Below, piece after piece: positions 8,507 through 17,890 of a DNA stretch of 64,000 bases. The notes below the pieces were generated by a model. It worked only from the letters and a program-made list of their open reading frames with translations. It was not told where the DNA came from and searched no databases. Origin of the DNA: Frigoriglobus tundricola (lineage in GTDB: Bacteria; Planctomycetota; Planctomycetia; Gemmatales; Gemmataceae); the NCBI RefSeq assembly GCF_013128195.2, contig NZ_CP053452.2, positions 7,564,001-7,628,000 of the forward strand. The letters are read 5' to 3'. The translations under genes and the position numbers were made by a program. How positions within the stretch are numbered: the stretch's first letter is position 1; every line of letters starts with the position of its first letter.

Positions 8507-9964
8507 ATGCGTCCGTTCAAGGCCGTTTTACTCGCCGTCGCGGCGAGCCTACTGGCGCTGGGCACCGCCCGCGCCGATGTCACCCCGCACCCGCTCTTCA
8601 CCGATAACGTGGTGCTCCAGCAGGGCACCGAAATCGTTGTGTGGGGCAAAGCCGCGCCCGGCGAATCGGTGAGCGTGACCCTGGACCGGAAGGCGTCGAA
8701 CTCGGCGTCCACGGCCACCGCGGAGCTGACCGCGGACAAGGACGGGAAGTGGGCGGTGAAGCTCCCCGCGCAGAAGGCCGGCACCGGTTACGCGCTCACC
8801 GTGAAGGGGAAGAACACCGTCGAGTTCAAGAACGTGGCGGTCGGTGAGGTGTGGGTCTGCTCCGGCCAGTCGAACATGGAGTGGTCGGTCAACGCCAGCG
8901 AAGACCCGGCCAAGGTGAAGGCGGGCGCCAAGAACCCGAACCTGCGGCTGTTCACCGTTCAGAAGCGGCCCGCCGCCCAGCCGATCGAGGACCAAACCGA
9001 CCTCAAGCACTTTACCAAATGGGACGTGAGTGGCCCGGAGACCGTGGGCAACTTCTCGGCCGTCGCGTACCACTTCGGGCAGAAGCTCCAGAAGGAACTG
9101 GACGTTCCCGTGGGCCTGATCCACACCTCGTGGGGCGGCACGCCGGCGCAGGCGTGGGCGAGCACCGAGGCGCTCGAGGCCGAACCGAGCCTGAAGAACT
9201 ACGTGAACCCCGTGAAGGGCGGTCAGGTGGGACCGAACACTCCCGGCGCGCTTTACAACGCGATGATCCACCCGCTGCTGAAGTTCAAAGTGCGGGGCGC
9301 GATCTGGTACCAGGGCGAGTCGAACACGGGGAGGGCGTATGAGTACCGCACCCTGCTCCCGACCATGATCAAGGACTGGCGGAAGCGGTTCGACTGCGAA
9401 CTGCCGTTCATGATTGTGCAGCTCGCACCGTTCGGGAACGGGAACGCGAACGCCGTGACCTATGCCGAACTGCGCGACGCGCAATTGTACACGGCCAATA
9501 CGCTCCCGAAGACGGGCCTCGCGGTCATCACCGACCTGGGCAACGAGACCGACATTCACCCGAAGCCGAAGGCCCCGGTCGGCGAGCGGCTCGCGCTGGC
9601 GGCGCTGGGCATCGAGTACGGTAAGAAGATCGTGTACTCCGGACCGGTCCTAAAGGACGTCACGTTCGCGTCGGGTACGGCGACCGTCAGCTTCACCCAC
9701 GTCGGCGGCGGGCTGGTGGCGAAGGACGGCGACCTCGTGGGCTTCGCGCTCGCGGGCAAGGACGGCAAGTTCCAGCCGGCGAAGGCGACCATCAAGGGCG
9801 ACACGGTGCAATTGACCAGCGAGTTCGTCCCGGAACCGGTCGCGGTGCGCTACGGCTGGGTGAACTTCGCCAAACCCACCTTGAACCTCTTTAATAAAGA
9901 GGGGCTGCCGGCGTCGCCGTTCCGGACGGACGACGCGCCGTACACCACGCAGCCGAAGAAGTGA
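8507..9964 (+). CDS. Sialate O-acetylesterase-like SGNH hydrolase
   Basis: A 485-residue exported esterase. The ATG at 8507 gives a clean signal peptide (AVLLAVAASLLALGTARA) cleaved before DVTPHPLF. The family opening LFTDNVVLQQGTEIVVWGKAAPGE and an Ig-like N-terminal domain are followed by the SGNH block I serine motif VCSGQSNMEW. Family blocks IHTSWGGTPAQAW and GAIWYQGESNT come next, then the probable Asp/His end block DLGNETDIHPKPK. The family removes O-acetyl groups from sialic acids or from plant xylans and pectins; the real substrate here is not known. A hairpin precedes it, so it is probably transcribed separately from the kinase. Confidence 0.88.
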   Translation: MRPFKAVLLAVAASLLALGTARADVTPHPLFTDNVVLQQGTEIVVWGKAAPGESVSVTLDRKASNSASTATAELTADKDGKWAVKLPAQKAGTGYALTVKGKNTVEFKNVAVGEVWVCSGQSNMEWSVNASEDPAKVKAGAKNPNLRLFTVQKRPAAQPIEDQTDLKHFTKWDVSGPETVGNFSAVAYHFGQKLQKELDVPVGLIHTSWGGTPAQAWASTEALEAEPSLKNYVNPVKGGQVGPNTPGALYNAMIHPLLKFKVRGAIWYQGESNTGRAYEYRTLLPTMIKDWRKRFDCELPFMIVQLAPFGNGNANAVTYAELRDAQLYTANTLPKTGLAVITDLGNETDIHPKPKAPVGERLALAALGIEYGKKIVYSGPVLKDVTFASGTATVSFTHVGGGLVAKDGDLVGFALAGKDGKFQPAKATIKGDTVQLTSEFVPEPVAVRYGWVNFAKPTLNLFNKEGLPASPFRTDDAPYTTQPKK

Positions 9965-10004
9965 TCCGGCGAACCGGCGTGCCCGAAATCTGGGGCATCA
10001 TCTC

Positions 10005-10074
10005 GGGTTGAGGAATCTCACCCCTTCGGGGTGTCGAATTCCTAGCAGGCGGGGAGCCTGCGATTCCTCAGCCC
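10005..10074 (+). repeat. Three-way-junction palindromic intergenic element
   Basis: An outer stem pairs GGGTTGAGGAATC (10005-10017) with GATTCCTCAGCCC (10062-10074), 13 bp with one G-U pair. It encloses two perfect 6-bp hairpins, CACCCC-TTC-GGGGTG (10019-10033) and GCAGGC-GGGGA-GCCTGC (10045-10061). It lies between the esterase stop and the DadA-like start. It could be a REP-like dispersed repeat, a terminator or a structured leader. Only one copy is present in this window. Confidence 0.55.
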
Positions 10075-10125
10075 CGGGCACCGCCCACGGTTTCAAGCGT
10101 GCCGGGTTCGCACCTGGAGTTCCCA

Positions 10126-11367
10126 ATGTCGCGTGTCGTGGTTGTGGGTGGCGGGGTCGTTGGCGCGTGCTGCGCGTACTATCTCTCGAAGGCCGGGCAC
10201 GCGGTCACGGTGCTGGACCGCGGTCAATTCGGGTCCGGTTGCTCGCACGCGAACTGCGGGTACATCTGCCCCAGCCACGTCCTCCCGTTTGCGGCCCCCG
10301 GGGCCATCTGGTCGACGCTCAAGACCCTCTTCAAACGCAACTCGCCGCTCAAGGTCCGGCCGGGCGTGGCCCTCGCCAACCTGGGCTGGTTCCTCAACTT
10401 CGCCCGGCGGTGCAACACCCGCGACATGATGGCCGCGGGCCGCGGCATCCAGGCGCTCCTCAACTCGTCCCGCACGCTATTCGACGAATTAATTCAGACG
10501 GAACAGATCGCGTGCGAGTGGGAAACGAAGGGCCTGCTGTTCGTCTTCCAGACGCCGGCGCACTTCGACCACTATGCGCCGACCGACGCGTTCCTCACGC
10601 GCGAGTTCGCGATGCCCGCGAAGCGGTTCGATTCGGCCGCGCTCGCCGCGCTGGAGCCCGCACTCAAGCCCGGCCTCGCGGGCGGCTACCTGTACGAATC
10701 CGACGCGCACCTGCGGCCCGACCGGCTCATGAGCGAGCTGCGCCGCGTGCTGCTCGCGCGCGGCGTCGAGGTGCGCGAGAACTGTGCCGCGACCGGCTTC
10801 GAGAAATCAAACGGGGTCGCGAGTGCCGTTCGCACTGCGACGGGCGCCGTGCCCGCGGATCAGATCGTCGTCGCCACGGGCGCGTGGACGCCGCTCCTGA
10901 ACGAGGAACTCGGCTGCCGGGTGCCGATCCAGCCGGGGAAGGGCTATTCGCTGACGATGCCGCGGCCGGCGGTGTGCCCGACGTACCCGCTCATCTTCGA
11001 AGAGCACCGCGTCGCGGTGACGCCGTTCGCGAGCGGCTACCGGCTCGGTTCGACGATGGAGTTCGCCGGGTACGACGAGAGCCTGAACCGGTCGCGGCTC
11101 GGGCTGCTGACCGACGCCGCGAAGCTGTACCTGCGCGACCCGTTCGCGGAACCGGTGCAGGAGGAGTGGTGGGGCTGGCGGCCGATGACGTTCGACGGGC
11201 TGCCGGTGATTGATCGCGCGCCGGCGGCGAACAACGTTCTGATCGCCGCCGGGCACAACATGCTCGGCCTCTCAATGGCCACCGCCACCGGCAAGCTGGT
11301 GGCGGAGCTACTCGGCGGCGGGTCGGCGCACATCGACCCGGCGCCGTATTCGCTGAAGCGGCTTTGA
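10126..11367 (+). CDS. FAD-dependent amino-acid oxidoreductase (DadA-like)
   Basis: A 413-residue DAO-fold flavoprotein. The N-terminal dinucleotide-binding motif is VVVVGGGVVGACCAYYLSKAG (first half of the FAD site, residues 3-23) followed by AVTVLDRGQFG. The Cys/His motif GSGCSHANCGYICPSH is typical of the DadA/hydroxyproline dehydrogenase branch. The C-terminal block GWRPMTFDGLPVIDRAPAANNVLIAAGHNMLGLSMA is the conserved FAD-closing segment. The family oxidises D-amino acids or D-hydroxyproline to 2-oxo acids or imines and passes electrons to the respiratory chain. The start at 10126 begins right at the FAD motif. No epimerase or transporter gene lies next to it, so the substrate is open. 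Confidence 0.85.
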   Translation: MSRVVVVGGGVVGACCAYYLSKAGHAVTVLDRGQFGSGCSHANCGYICPSHVLPFAAPGAIWSTLKTLFKRNSPLKVRPGVALANLGWFLNFARRCNTRDMMAAGRGIQALLNSSRTLFDELIQTEQIACEWETKGLLFVFQTPAHFDHYAPTDAFLTREFAMPAKRFDSAALAALEPALKPGLAGGYLYESDAHLRPDRLMSELRRVLLARGVEVRENCAATGFEKSNGVASAVRTATGAVPADQIVVATGAWTPLLNEELGCRVPIQPGKGYSLTMPRPAVCPTYPLIFEEHRVAVTPFASGYRLGSTMEFAGYDESLNRSRLGLLTDAAKLYLRDPFAEPVQEEWWGWRPMTFDGLPVIDRAPAANNVLIAAGHNMLGLSMATATGKLVAELLGGGSAHIDPAPYSLKRL

Positions 11368-11382
11368 AGAGTGTAGTTTTCT

Positions 11383-11447
11383 TCCCTGGGACCGCGGCCG
11401 TCACGACCGCTTCACAAGAGTGGCCGAGACGGCCGCGGTCCCGGGGA
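11383..11447. terminator. Long inverted repeat between convergent genes
   Basis: GGGACCGCGGCCGTC (11388-11402) and GACGGCCGCGGTCCC (11428-11442) form a perfect 15-bp stem. Five further pairs with one wobble extend it to 11383 and 11447, around a 25-nt loop. It sits between the convergent oxidoreductase and GH2 genes, so it probably ends transcription in both directions or is a dispersed palindrome. Confidence 0.6.
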
Positions 11448-11470
11448 TGTCCGTCACTCACTTCGATTAA

Positions 11471-13741
11471 CTACTTTCGTTCGGTCACCTCAACGAAGCC
11501 GGCGTCGATGTACTGGCCGCCGGTCGTCTGCTTGACGTGAATCGCGATCACGTTCGCGCCCGCCTTGAGCGCCTTGCGGCCCTCCGCCGTGAGCGGGAAC
11601 TCGGTGTAATCGCTCGTCCACCCGGTCGCCTTGAGGGCGAGCACGCCGTTGATGTACACCTCCGCGTCCTCGTCGTGGTGCATTCTCAGGAGCACTTCGC
11701 CCTTCGGAAGGTCCTTCAGCTCAAAGGTGCGGCGGAGCCAGATGTCGGCCGTTTTCCACTCCGTTCGGACCACCGCGCCCGGCGTACCGGCGGTGCCGAA
11801 CCCGCCGTCGGCTTCGGTCCACTTCGCAGCATCGAAGTCCGGCTTCTCCCAGCCGGCGGCCGGCTTCGTGGTCGTGAACCGCCACTTCTGGGCGACCTTC
11901 TCGGACGTGGGTACGAGTTCGCGGTACTCCGGCGGCGGGCCGAACAGCGATTTGTGCCACTTCGCGGTTTCCGCGACATCGAATTTGATGACCTCGCGGT
12001 CGTAGGTCATGAACCCGTTGACCTCGACCTCCACGTCGGTCGTCTGCGTGTACACGGCCGCCGACAGCCCTTTCCCGATGAGCGGGTGCAGGCGGAGCAC
12101 GAGGAGCCGGTAGTTGTCGCGGAGTTCCTCGGTGGTCTTGAACGTGCGGTAGCCCCAGTTGTCCGTGTCTTTCCAGAGGTGGCCCTTGACCGGCAGCCCG
12201 AGCCCGCCGAACTCACCGAGGACGCTGGCGCGGTCCGGCATCGCCGGGAACATGCCGGGGCCGGGGTAGATGTGCGCGTCCTTCATGTCGCCGAACCCGC
12301 GGTCCTGCCACCCGCTCGGCCCGTCCACGAGCCGGCTGGGGTCGTACTGCTTCACCCACTTCAGGACGTCGTTGGTGTCGTGCTGGCCCCAGCCCTCGTT
12401 GAACGGCACCCATACCACGATGGACGGGAAGAATCGCAGGTGGTCGATGATCGCTTTCAATTCGGCTCGGAACTGCTTCTTCTCCGCGTCCGTGAACTTC
12501 GCGTCGTCCTTCGCGTCGGGCGGGATGAGCTGCCCGCGCGCCGGTACGCCGCCGCTGGGCATGTCCTGCCACACGAGCAGACCGAGCGTGTCGCAGTAGT
12601 GGTAGTACCGCGCCGGCTCGACCTTGATGTGCTTGCGGAGCATGTTGAAGCCGACCTTCTTGAGCACCTCCAGGTCGTACTTCATGGCCGCGTCCGAGGG
12701 CGGCGTGAGCAGCCCGTCCGGCCACCACCCCTGGTCGAGCGGCCCGACCTGGAACAGCGGCTTGCCGTTGAGCGCGAGCCGCATCACGCCCTTGTCGTCC
12801 TTCTCGACGGCGATCTTGCGCATGGCGAAGTACGTGCCCACCGTATCGGCCGCCGCGCTGTCGCGCGTCGGCGATGTTAGCTGGATCTCGATCTCGTGCA
12901 GGTGGGGCGTGTCCGGGGTCCAGAGCTTGTCGGTGCCCGCTTTGAGCCGAATCGGTTGACCCGGCTTGCCTTTCGCGCGGACGTTCAGCCCCGTGGCGGT
13001 CCTGTCCCCGATCAAAACGACATCGGCGTTGCCGACCACCTCAACGACGAACTCCGCTTCGCCCTTGTCCACGTCCGGGGTCACCCGGACGGATTTGACG
13101 TAAGTGTCAGCCGCCACCGGCTCCAACCACACGGTTTGCCAGATGCCGGTGACCGGCGTGTACCAGATGCCCTCGGGCCTCATCTGCTGCTTGCCGCGCG
13201 GTTGGGCCGCGGAGTCGGTGGGGTCCCACACGCGGACGGCCAGTTCGTTCTTCCCCTCCTTCAGCGCCTCGGTGATGTCGAACGTGAACGGGTCGGACCC
13301 GCCCAGGTGCGTGCCGAAGACCTTTCCGTTGACGAACACGGTCGCTTCCCAGTCCACCGCGCCGAAGTGGAGCAGAACGTGCCTCCCCTTCCACCCTGCG
13401 GGCACCTCGAACGTGCGGCGGTACCACAGGTTCTGGTCCTTCGTTACGGGCTTACCGACCCCGGACAGCGCGGATTCGATGCAGAACGGGACGAGAATCT
13501 GCCCGTCCCACTTCTCGGGCTTGTCCGCGCCTTTTTGGGTGATCGCGTAGTCCCACAGGCCGTTGAGATTCTGCCAGTCCTTGCGGACGAGCTGCGGGCG
13601 CGGGTACTCTTTCCAAACGTTGTCCGGCGTGACCGCCTTGCCCCACTTGGTCATGAGCGGGGCGGGCGCCGGTTTCCAGTCTGCCGCAAACGCGGACGCC
13701 GAGCCGGCGAATAGGAGCACGCAGAAGAGGAAACGGCACAT
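11471..13741 (-). CDS. Exported glycoside hydrolase family 2 protein
   Basis: A GH2 enzyme of 756 residues from the ATG at 13741, which starts a signal peptide (FLFCVLLFAGSASAFA); the longer ORF start at 13804 has none. The order is a sugar-binding jelly roll (WYRRTFEVPAGWKGRHVLLHFGAVDW), an immunoglobulin-like domain and a TIM barrel. The acid/base is Glu449 in FNEGWGQHD and the likely nucleophile is Glu510 in LGEFGG. A second jelly roll closes the protein (WLRRTFELKDLPKGEVLLRMHHDEDAEVYING). The family covers beta-galactosidase, beta-glucuronidase and beta-mannosidase, and the specificity cannot be read from the sequence. It is transcribed towards the DadA-like gene. Confidence 0.88.
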   Translation of the reverse strand: MCRFLFCVLLFAGSASAFAADWKPAPAPLMTKWGKAVTPDNVWKEYPRPQLVRKDWQNLNGLWDYAITQKGADKPEKWDGQILVPFCIESALSGVGKPVTKDQNLWYRRTFEVPAGWKGRHVLLHFGAVDWEATVFVNGKVFGTHLGGSDPFTFDITEALKEGKNELAVRVWDPTDSAAQPRGKQQMRPEGIWYTPVTGIWQTVWLEPVAADTYVKSVRVTPDVDKGEAEFVVEVVGNADVVLIGDRTATGLNVRAKGKPGQPIRLKAGTDKLWTPDTPHLHEIEIQLTSPTRDSAAADTVGTYFAMRKIAVEKDDKGVMRLALNGKPLFQVGPLDQGWWPDGLLTPPSDAAMKYDLEVLKKVGFNMLRKHIKVEPARYYHYCDTLGLLVWQDMPSGGVPARGQLIPPDAKDDAKFTDAEKKQFRAELKAIIDHLRFFPSIVVWVPFNEGWGQHDTNDVLKWVKQYDPSRLVDGPSGWQDRGFGDMKDAHIYPGPGMFPAMPDRASVLGEFGGLGLPVKGHLWKDTDNWGYRTFKTTEELRDNYRLLVLRLHPLIGKGLSAAVYTQTTDVEVEVNGFMTYDREVIKFDVAETAKWHKSLFGPPPEYRELVPTSEKVAQKWRFTTTKPAAGWEKPDFDAAKWTEADGGFGTAGTPGAVVRTEWKTADIWLRRTFELKDLPKGEVLLRMHHDEDAEVYINGVLALKATGWTSDYTEFPLTAEGRKALKAGANVIAIHVKQTTGGQYIDAGFVEVTERK

Positions 13742-13944
13742 CGGGCACTCCTGGAGAGCGGCGCGGCGTGAGCCCGCCGGGGGTGGACAACTCGAAGCAC
13801 GCACAATTGAAGGAGAGCAACCTGTCCCGCCCGCGATCGACGGCTAAAAAACGCACGCGATCAAATGCGGGAGACGTTGAACTCGTCGGCGATTGACACC
13901 TCGTAGCACCGGCGGGCTCACGCCGCGCCGCTCGCGTGCGGAAC

Positions 13945-14823
13945 TCAATCCGCCACGCGCTTCGTGATGCCGCCATACGAATCGATGCGCCGGTCGCGGA
14001 AGAACGGCCAGTTCCGGCGCACGTCTTCCATGAGCTTCCGGTCGCACGTCGCGACCAGCACTTCTTCCCTGTCGGCGCTTCCTTTTTGAAGCACGCGGCC
14101 GAACGGGTCGCTGATGAACGACCCGCCCCAGAACTCCAGCCCCTCGCCGACGATCACCTCGTGTCCGACGCGGTTCACGGCGCAGACGTAGGTGCCGTTC
14201 GCGATGGCGTGGCCGCGCATGCTCGTCTCCCAGGCGGAGTGCTGGGCCGCGCCGAACTCGGCCTTCTCGCGCGGGTGCCAGCCAATCGCCGTGGGGTAGA
14301 AGATCACTTCCGCGCCTTGCAGCGCCGTGAGCCGCGCGGCCTCGGGGTACCACTGGTCCCAGCACACGAGCGTGCCCACCTTCGCGGCCGGCGTGCTGAA
14401 CACCTTGAAGCCGAGATCGCCGGGCGTGAAATAGAACTTCTCCAGGAACAGCGGGTCGTCCGGGATGTGCATCTTGCGGTACAGGCCCAGCAGGTGCCCG
14501 CCGGCGTCGTGGACGGTGGCCGTGTTGTGGTACACGCCCGGCATCCGCTTCTCGAACAGCGACCCCACCACCACGATGCTGTTTTTCTTCGCCGCCGCGG
14601 CCAGGCGCGCCTCGCTCGGGCCGGGGACCGGTTCCGCGAGGTCGAAGAGGCTGATGTCTTCCTTCTGGCAGAAGTAATAGCCGGTGAACAGCTCCGGCAG
14701 GCACACCACCTGTGCCCCCCGTTTCGCGGCCTCGGCGATGGCCGTTTCGGCCTTCGCGAGGTTGGTTTCGCGGTCCGGGGCGATTTTCATCTGCACCGCG
14801 GCAATGGTGAACGTGTCCGACAT
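13945..14823 (-). CDS. aguB: N-carbamoylputrescine amidase (nitrilase superfamily)
   Basis: A 292-residue carbon-nitrogen hydrolase with the full Glu-Lys-Cys triad: Glu44 in CLPELFTG, Lys117 in YRKMHIPDD and Cys154 in LVCWDQWYPE. The signature segments YRKMHIPDDP, FYFTPGD and GWHPREKAEFG, and the length, match the AguB branch. That enzyme turns N-carbamoylputrescine into putrescine, CO2 and ammonia in the agmatine route to polyamines. No agmatine deiminase lies in the window. It has no signal peptide and is cytoplasmic. It is divergent from acs across ~130 bp. Confidence 0.88.
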   Translation of the reverse strand: MSDTFTIAAVQMKIAPDRETNLAKAETAIAEAAKRGAQVVCLPELFTGYYFCQKEDISLFDLAEPVPGPSEARLAAAAKKNSIVVVGSLFEKRMPGVYHNTATVHDAGGHLLGLYRKMHIPDDPLFLEKFYFTPGDLGFKVFSTPAAKVGTLVCWDQWYPEAARLTALQGAEVIFYPTAIGWHPREKAEFGAAQHSAWETSMRGHAIANGTYVCAVNRVGHEVIVGEGLEFWGGSFISDPFGRVLQKGSADREEVLVATCDRKLMEDVRRNWPFFRDRRIDSYGGITKRVAD

Positions 14824-14953
14824 GCCTGCTCCGTTGCGAATCGGCGCCTCCGGGCCTAATCTAGAAACCTAACGCGCCGGGATCTTTGTAGGGCGGGCGC
14901 CGCCCACCGCAAACGTGCCCCGGCGTCGTGTCTTCCCCCACGAGAGTCGAACC

Positions 14954-16906
14954 ATGTCCTCTCCCGAAAAGAATATTACGAGCGTACTCAAGGAAACGCG
15001 CCAGTTTCCGCCGTCGGCCGAGTTTGTGGCACAGGCCAACGTGCCCGGCGCCGAACGCGAGCGACTGGTGGAGTGGGCGAAGGCCGACCCGGACGGCTTC
15101 TGGGCCGAACAAGCGAAGTCGCTGCACTGGTTCAAGCCGTGGGACACGGTGCTGGACTGGTCGAACGCGCCGCACGCCAAGTGGTTCGTCGGCGGGCGGA
15201 TCAACGCTAGCGACAACTGCCTCGATCGGCACCTGGCGACCCGCGGCAACAAAGCGGCCATCGTGTGGGAGGGCGAACCGGGCGACAGCCGCACGCTCAC
15301 CTACCAGCAGCTCCACCGCGAGGTGTGCAAGTTCGCCAACGCGCTGAAGGCGCTCGGCGTGGGGGAGGGCGACCGGGTCACGATCTACATGCCGATGATC
15401 CCGGAGGCCGCGGTCGCGATGCTGGCGTGCGCCCGCATCGGCGCGCTGCACTCCGTCGTGTTCGGCGGGTTCTCCTCCGAGGCCGTTGCCGATCGCAACA
15501 ACGACGCCAAGAGCAAGCTCGTCATCACCGCCGACGGCGGCTGGCGGCGCGGGAAAGTGGTGCCTCTCAAGGCAAACGTCGATGTGGCGCTGGACAAATC
15601 GCCGACCGTCGAGAAGTGCATCGTCTTCAACCGTTGCAACACCGCAGTGGAGATGAAGCCGGGGCGCGACGTGTGGTGGCACGACGTGATGGCGGACGAA
15701 AGCGCCGACTGCCCGGCCGAGCCGTTCGACAGCGAGCACCCGCTGTTCATCCTGTACACGTCGGGGAGCACCGGTAAGCCCAAGGGCGTGCTCCACACCA
15801 CGGGCGGCTACCTGCTCGGCGCCTCGCTCACGCACAAGTGGGTCTTCGACATCAAGGAGGATGACGTTTACTGGTGTACGGCGGACGTGGGGTGGATCAC
15901 CGGGCACAGTTACATCGTGTACGGCCCGCTCTGCAACGGGTCCACGGTCGTCATGTACGAGGGCGCTCCGAACCAGCCGCGCGAGGACCGGTTCTGGGAG
16001 ATCATCGCGAAGTACCGGGTGACGATCTTCTACACGGCCCCCACCGCGATCCGGGCGTTCATCAAGTGGGGCGACCACCACCCGCAGGCCCACGATCTGT
16101 CGTCCCTGCGGGTGCTCGGCAGCGTGGGCGAGCCGATCAACCCGCAAGCGTGGATGTGGTACCACACGGTCATCGGCAGCGGCCGGTGCCCGATCGTCGA
16201 CACGTGGTGGCAGACGGAAACCGGGGCGATCATGATCGCGCCGTTGCCGGGCGCGGTCGCCACCAAGCCCGGCAGCGCCACCAAGCCGTTACCGGGTATT
16301 CAGGCCGAAGTGGTGGACAAGCAGGGGCACCCCGTGCCCGCGAACGCCGGCGGCTTCCTCGTGGTGAAGCGGCCGTGGCCAAGCATGATGCGGACCATCT
16401 ACGGCGACGACGAGCGCTACAAGGCGACGTACTGGAGCCACTACCCCGGCGTGTACTTCACCGCCGACGGGGCACGCATCGACGAAGACGGGTACATTTG
16501 GGTGATGGGTCGCGTGGACGACGTGCTGAACGTGAGCGGCCACCGCCTCAGCACGATGGAAGTGGAGAGCGCGCTGGTTCACCACCCGAAGGTCGCGGAG
16601 GCGGCGGTAGTGGGCCGCCCCGACGACCTGAAGGGCGAAGGGATCGTCTGCTTCGTGACGCTGAAGCAGGGCGTCAGCCCGACGGACGAACTGAAGGCCG
16701 AACTCAAGGCGCACGTGGTCCACGACATCGGCGCGCTGGCGCGTCCGGACGACGTGCGGTTCACCGAGGCGTTGCCGAAGACGCGGAGCGGCAAGATCAT
16801 GCGGCGGTTCCTGCGCGACATCGCCGCCGGCCGCCAGTCCACCGGCGACGCCACCACGCTCGAAGACCTCAACGTGCTGGCGAAGCTGCGGGAAGACGAC
16901 GAGTGA
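14954..16906 (+). CDS. acs: Acetyl-CoA synthetase (AMP-forming)
   Basis: A 650-residue member of the ANL adenylating family, the normal length for Acs. Visible are the N-terminal family block ([20 protein letters not shown]), the P-loop-like A3 motif [15 protein letters not shown], the A5 motif WWQTETG, the hinge region [16 protein letters not shown] and the C-terminal TRSGKIMRR. The catalytic lysine in that last motif is the usual acetylation-control site. It converts acetate, ATP and CoA to acetyl-CoA, AMP and PPi in the cytoplasm. The start at 14954 (MSSPEKN) fits the family; the upstream in-frame extension does not. It appears to be a single-gene unit. Confidence 0.95.
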   Translation: MSSPEKNITSVLKETRQFPPSAEFVAQANVPGAERERLVEWAKADPDGFWAEQAKSLHWFKPWDTVLDWSNAPHAKWFVGGRINASDNCLDRHLATRGNKAAIVWEGEPGDSRTLTYQQLHREVCKFANALKALGVGEGDRVTIYMPMIPEAAVAMLACARIGALHSVVFGGFSSEAVADRNNDAKSKLVITADGGWRRGKVVPLKANVDVALDKSPTVEKCIVFNRCNTAVEMKPGRDVWWHDVMADESADCPAEPFDSEHPLFILYTSGSTGKPKGVLHTTGGYLLGASLTHKWVFDIKEDDVYWCTADVGWITGHSYIVYGPLCNGSTVVMYEGAPNQPREDRFWEIIAKYRVTIFYTAPTAIRAFIKWGDHHPQAHDLSSLRVLGSVGEPINPQAWMWYHTVIGSGRCPIVDTWWQTETGAIMIAPLPGAVATKPGSATKPLPGIQAEVVDKQGHPVPANAGGFLVVKRPWPSMMRTIYGDDERYKATYWSHYPGVYFTADGARIDEDGYIWVMGRVDDVLNVSGHRLSTMEVESALVHHPKVAEAAVVGRPDDLKGEGIVCFVTLKQGVSPTDELKAELKAHVVHDIGALARPDDVRFTEALPKTRSGKIMRRFLRDIAAGRQSTGDATTLEDLNVLAKLREDDE

Positions 16907-16910
16907 CGGC

Positions 16911-16969
16911 CATGTCACCCGGCCGCGCCGGCGGAGTGCTCATCGCGGGGACCGACGCTCGCTCCGAAC
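16911..16969 (+). repeat. Copy A of a ~60-bp duplicated fragment
   Basis: This segment matches 17990-18050 with about 7 mismatches and a 2-bp gap, or ~88% identity. In frame it reads MSPGRAGGVLIAGTDARSE, against VSPGRAGGVLIEWADARSE in the other copy. It begins 5 bp after the acs stop and has no gene context of its own, so it looks like a fragment left by a local rearrangement. Confidence 0.6.
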
Positions 16970-17062
16970 GCCCCAGCTCAGCAGCCCCGGTTGCTGAGCG
17001 CCCCACGAACCCCCAGAAGCGAACGTGCGGCCCAGGTCTGCTCCAGCGCCTGTGACGGCCTG

Positions 17063-17530
17063 TCATCCGCTGATCCACCGCCAGATCGACAGCACTCCGG
17101 CACCGACCACGAACAGCACGGCCGCACCCGCCAGCAGACACCCGAAGGCCACCAGTCGCGGATGGGCGAACAGCGGCTGGGGGTTGAGCAACGCCGCAAA
17201 CTCCTGTTCGCTGGGCATGTCCTCGGGCCGGTTGTAGAACTCGCCGTTGTCACCTTGCACCCTCGCCCCGAGCCGCCGGGCGATCTGGAGCATCTTCGCG
17301 ACGATGGCCCGATCGGGATTCTTGGTGTGAATCTCCCCATCATTCCAGGCCAACCATGTACCATCGGGGTAGCGGCACGGTCCGGACCAGAGGGCCAGAA
17401 ACTCGTGATTCGGGTCGGGCCGCAGCTCGGGATCCGCCGCCACGACGGCCATCCACTCGGCGGACGAGATCGGGTGCTGCTCGAACTCGTGCCAGTCATC
17501 GGCCCGGTGAATGTGCAGGTCGTAACCCAC
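17063..17530 (-). CDS. Hypothetical protein with C-terminal membrane anchor
   Basis: A 155-residue protein from a GTG at 17530, chosen because GGAGGG lies 9 bp upstream and because a longer ORF start at 17758 runs through a transposase remnant. The N-terminal ~110 residues are soluble and aromatic/acidic (GYDLHIHRADDWHEFEQHPISSAEW, FLALWSGPCRYPDGTWLAWNDGEI). A single C-terminal transmembrane helix follows (LVAFGCLLAGAAVLFVVGAGVLSIW). I do not recognise a named family, and it is flanked by repeat fragments and a transposase remnant. Confidence 0.65.
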   Translation of the reverse strand: MGYDLHIHRADDWHEFEQHPISSAEWMAVVAADPELRPDPNHEFLALWSGPCRYPDGTWLAWNDGEIHTKNPDRAIVAKMLQIARRLGARVQGDNGEFYNRPEDMPSEQEFAALLNPQPLFAHPRLVAFGCLLAGAAVLFVVGAGVLSIWRWISG

Positions 17531-17617
17531 CCTCGAAGCCCTCCGGATTCCGAAAGAATCCGTGCAAGCCGCGTGTGTTACTGTGAGGGGCGGTCGCCCC
17601 TCTCTTTCCGGAGGCTC

Positions 17618-17890
17618 GTCACTTCCGACACGATTATCTCGATCGACCTGGGTCGCTACAAGAGCGTGACGTGCCTTTATACCCGGTCCACCCGGGTCCG
17701 CACGTTCCGCACCGTGGATACCACCTCGGAAGAACTGGCCGAGATCTGGTCGAAGCACCCGGGCGCGGTGGTGGTGATCGAGGCGTGCAGCAACGCCGGA
17801 TGGGGCCTCGATCGGGCGGTGGCGGCCGGACCGGTGGTGAACGTGGCAACACCACGGGCGAGGTGTGGAAGTTCACTCGACTCAAACAGC
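17618..17890 (+). pseudogene. IS110-family transposase remnant (N-terminal, frameshifted)
   Basis: The translation TIISIDLGRYKSVTCLYTRSTRVRTFRT, then HPGAVVVIEACSNAGWGLD, matches the N-terminal DEDD (RuvC-like) catalytic domain of IS110-type transposases; the first Asp lies in SIDLG and an acidic residue in VIEACS. One base is missing near 17849: the next frame continues NTTGEVWKFTRLKQ, which is the expected following block. Homology stops at ~17890, before the KTDRDDA segment, and the C-terminal serine domain is absent. No start codon remains at the expected position near 17618. A GC-rich hairpin (17585-17602) and GGAGG lie just upstream. Confidence 0.7.

Noticed and set aside
17618-17890. 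Active IS110 element
   Set aside because: There is no start codon, a frameshift, no C-terminal domain and no defined ends; it is only a remnant.
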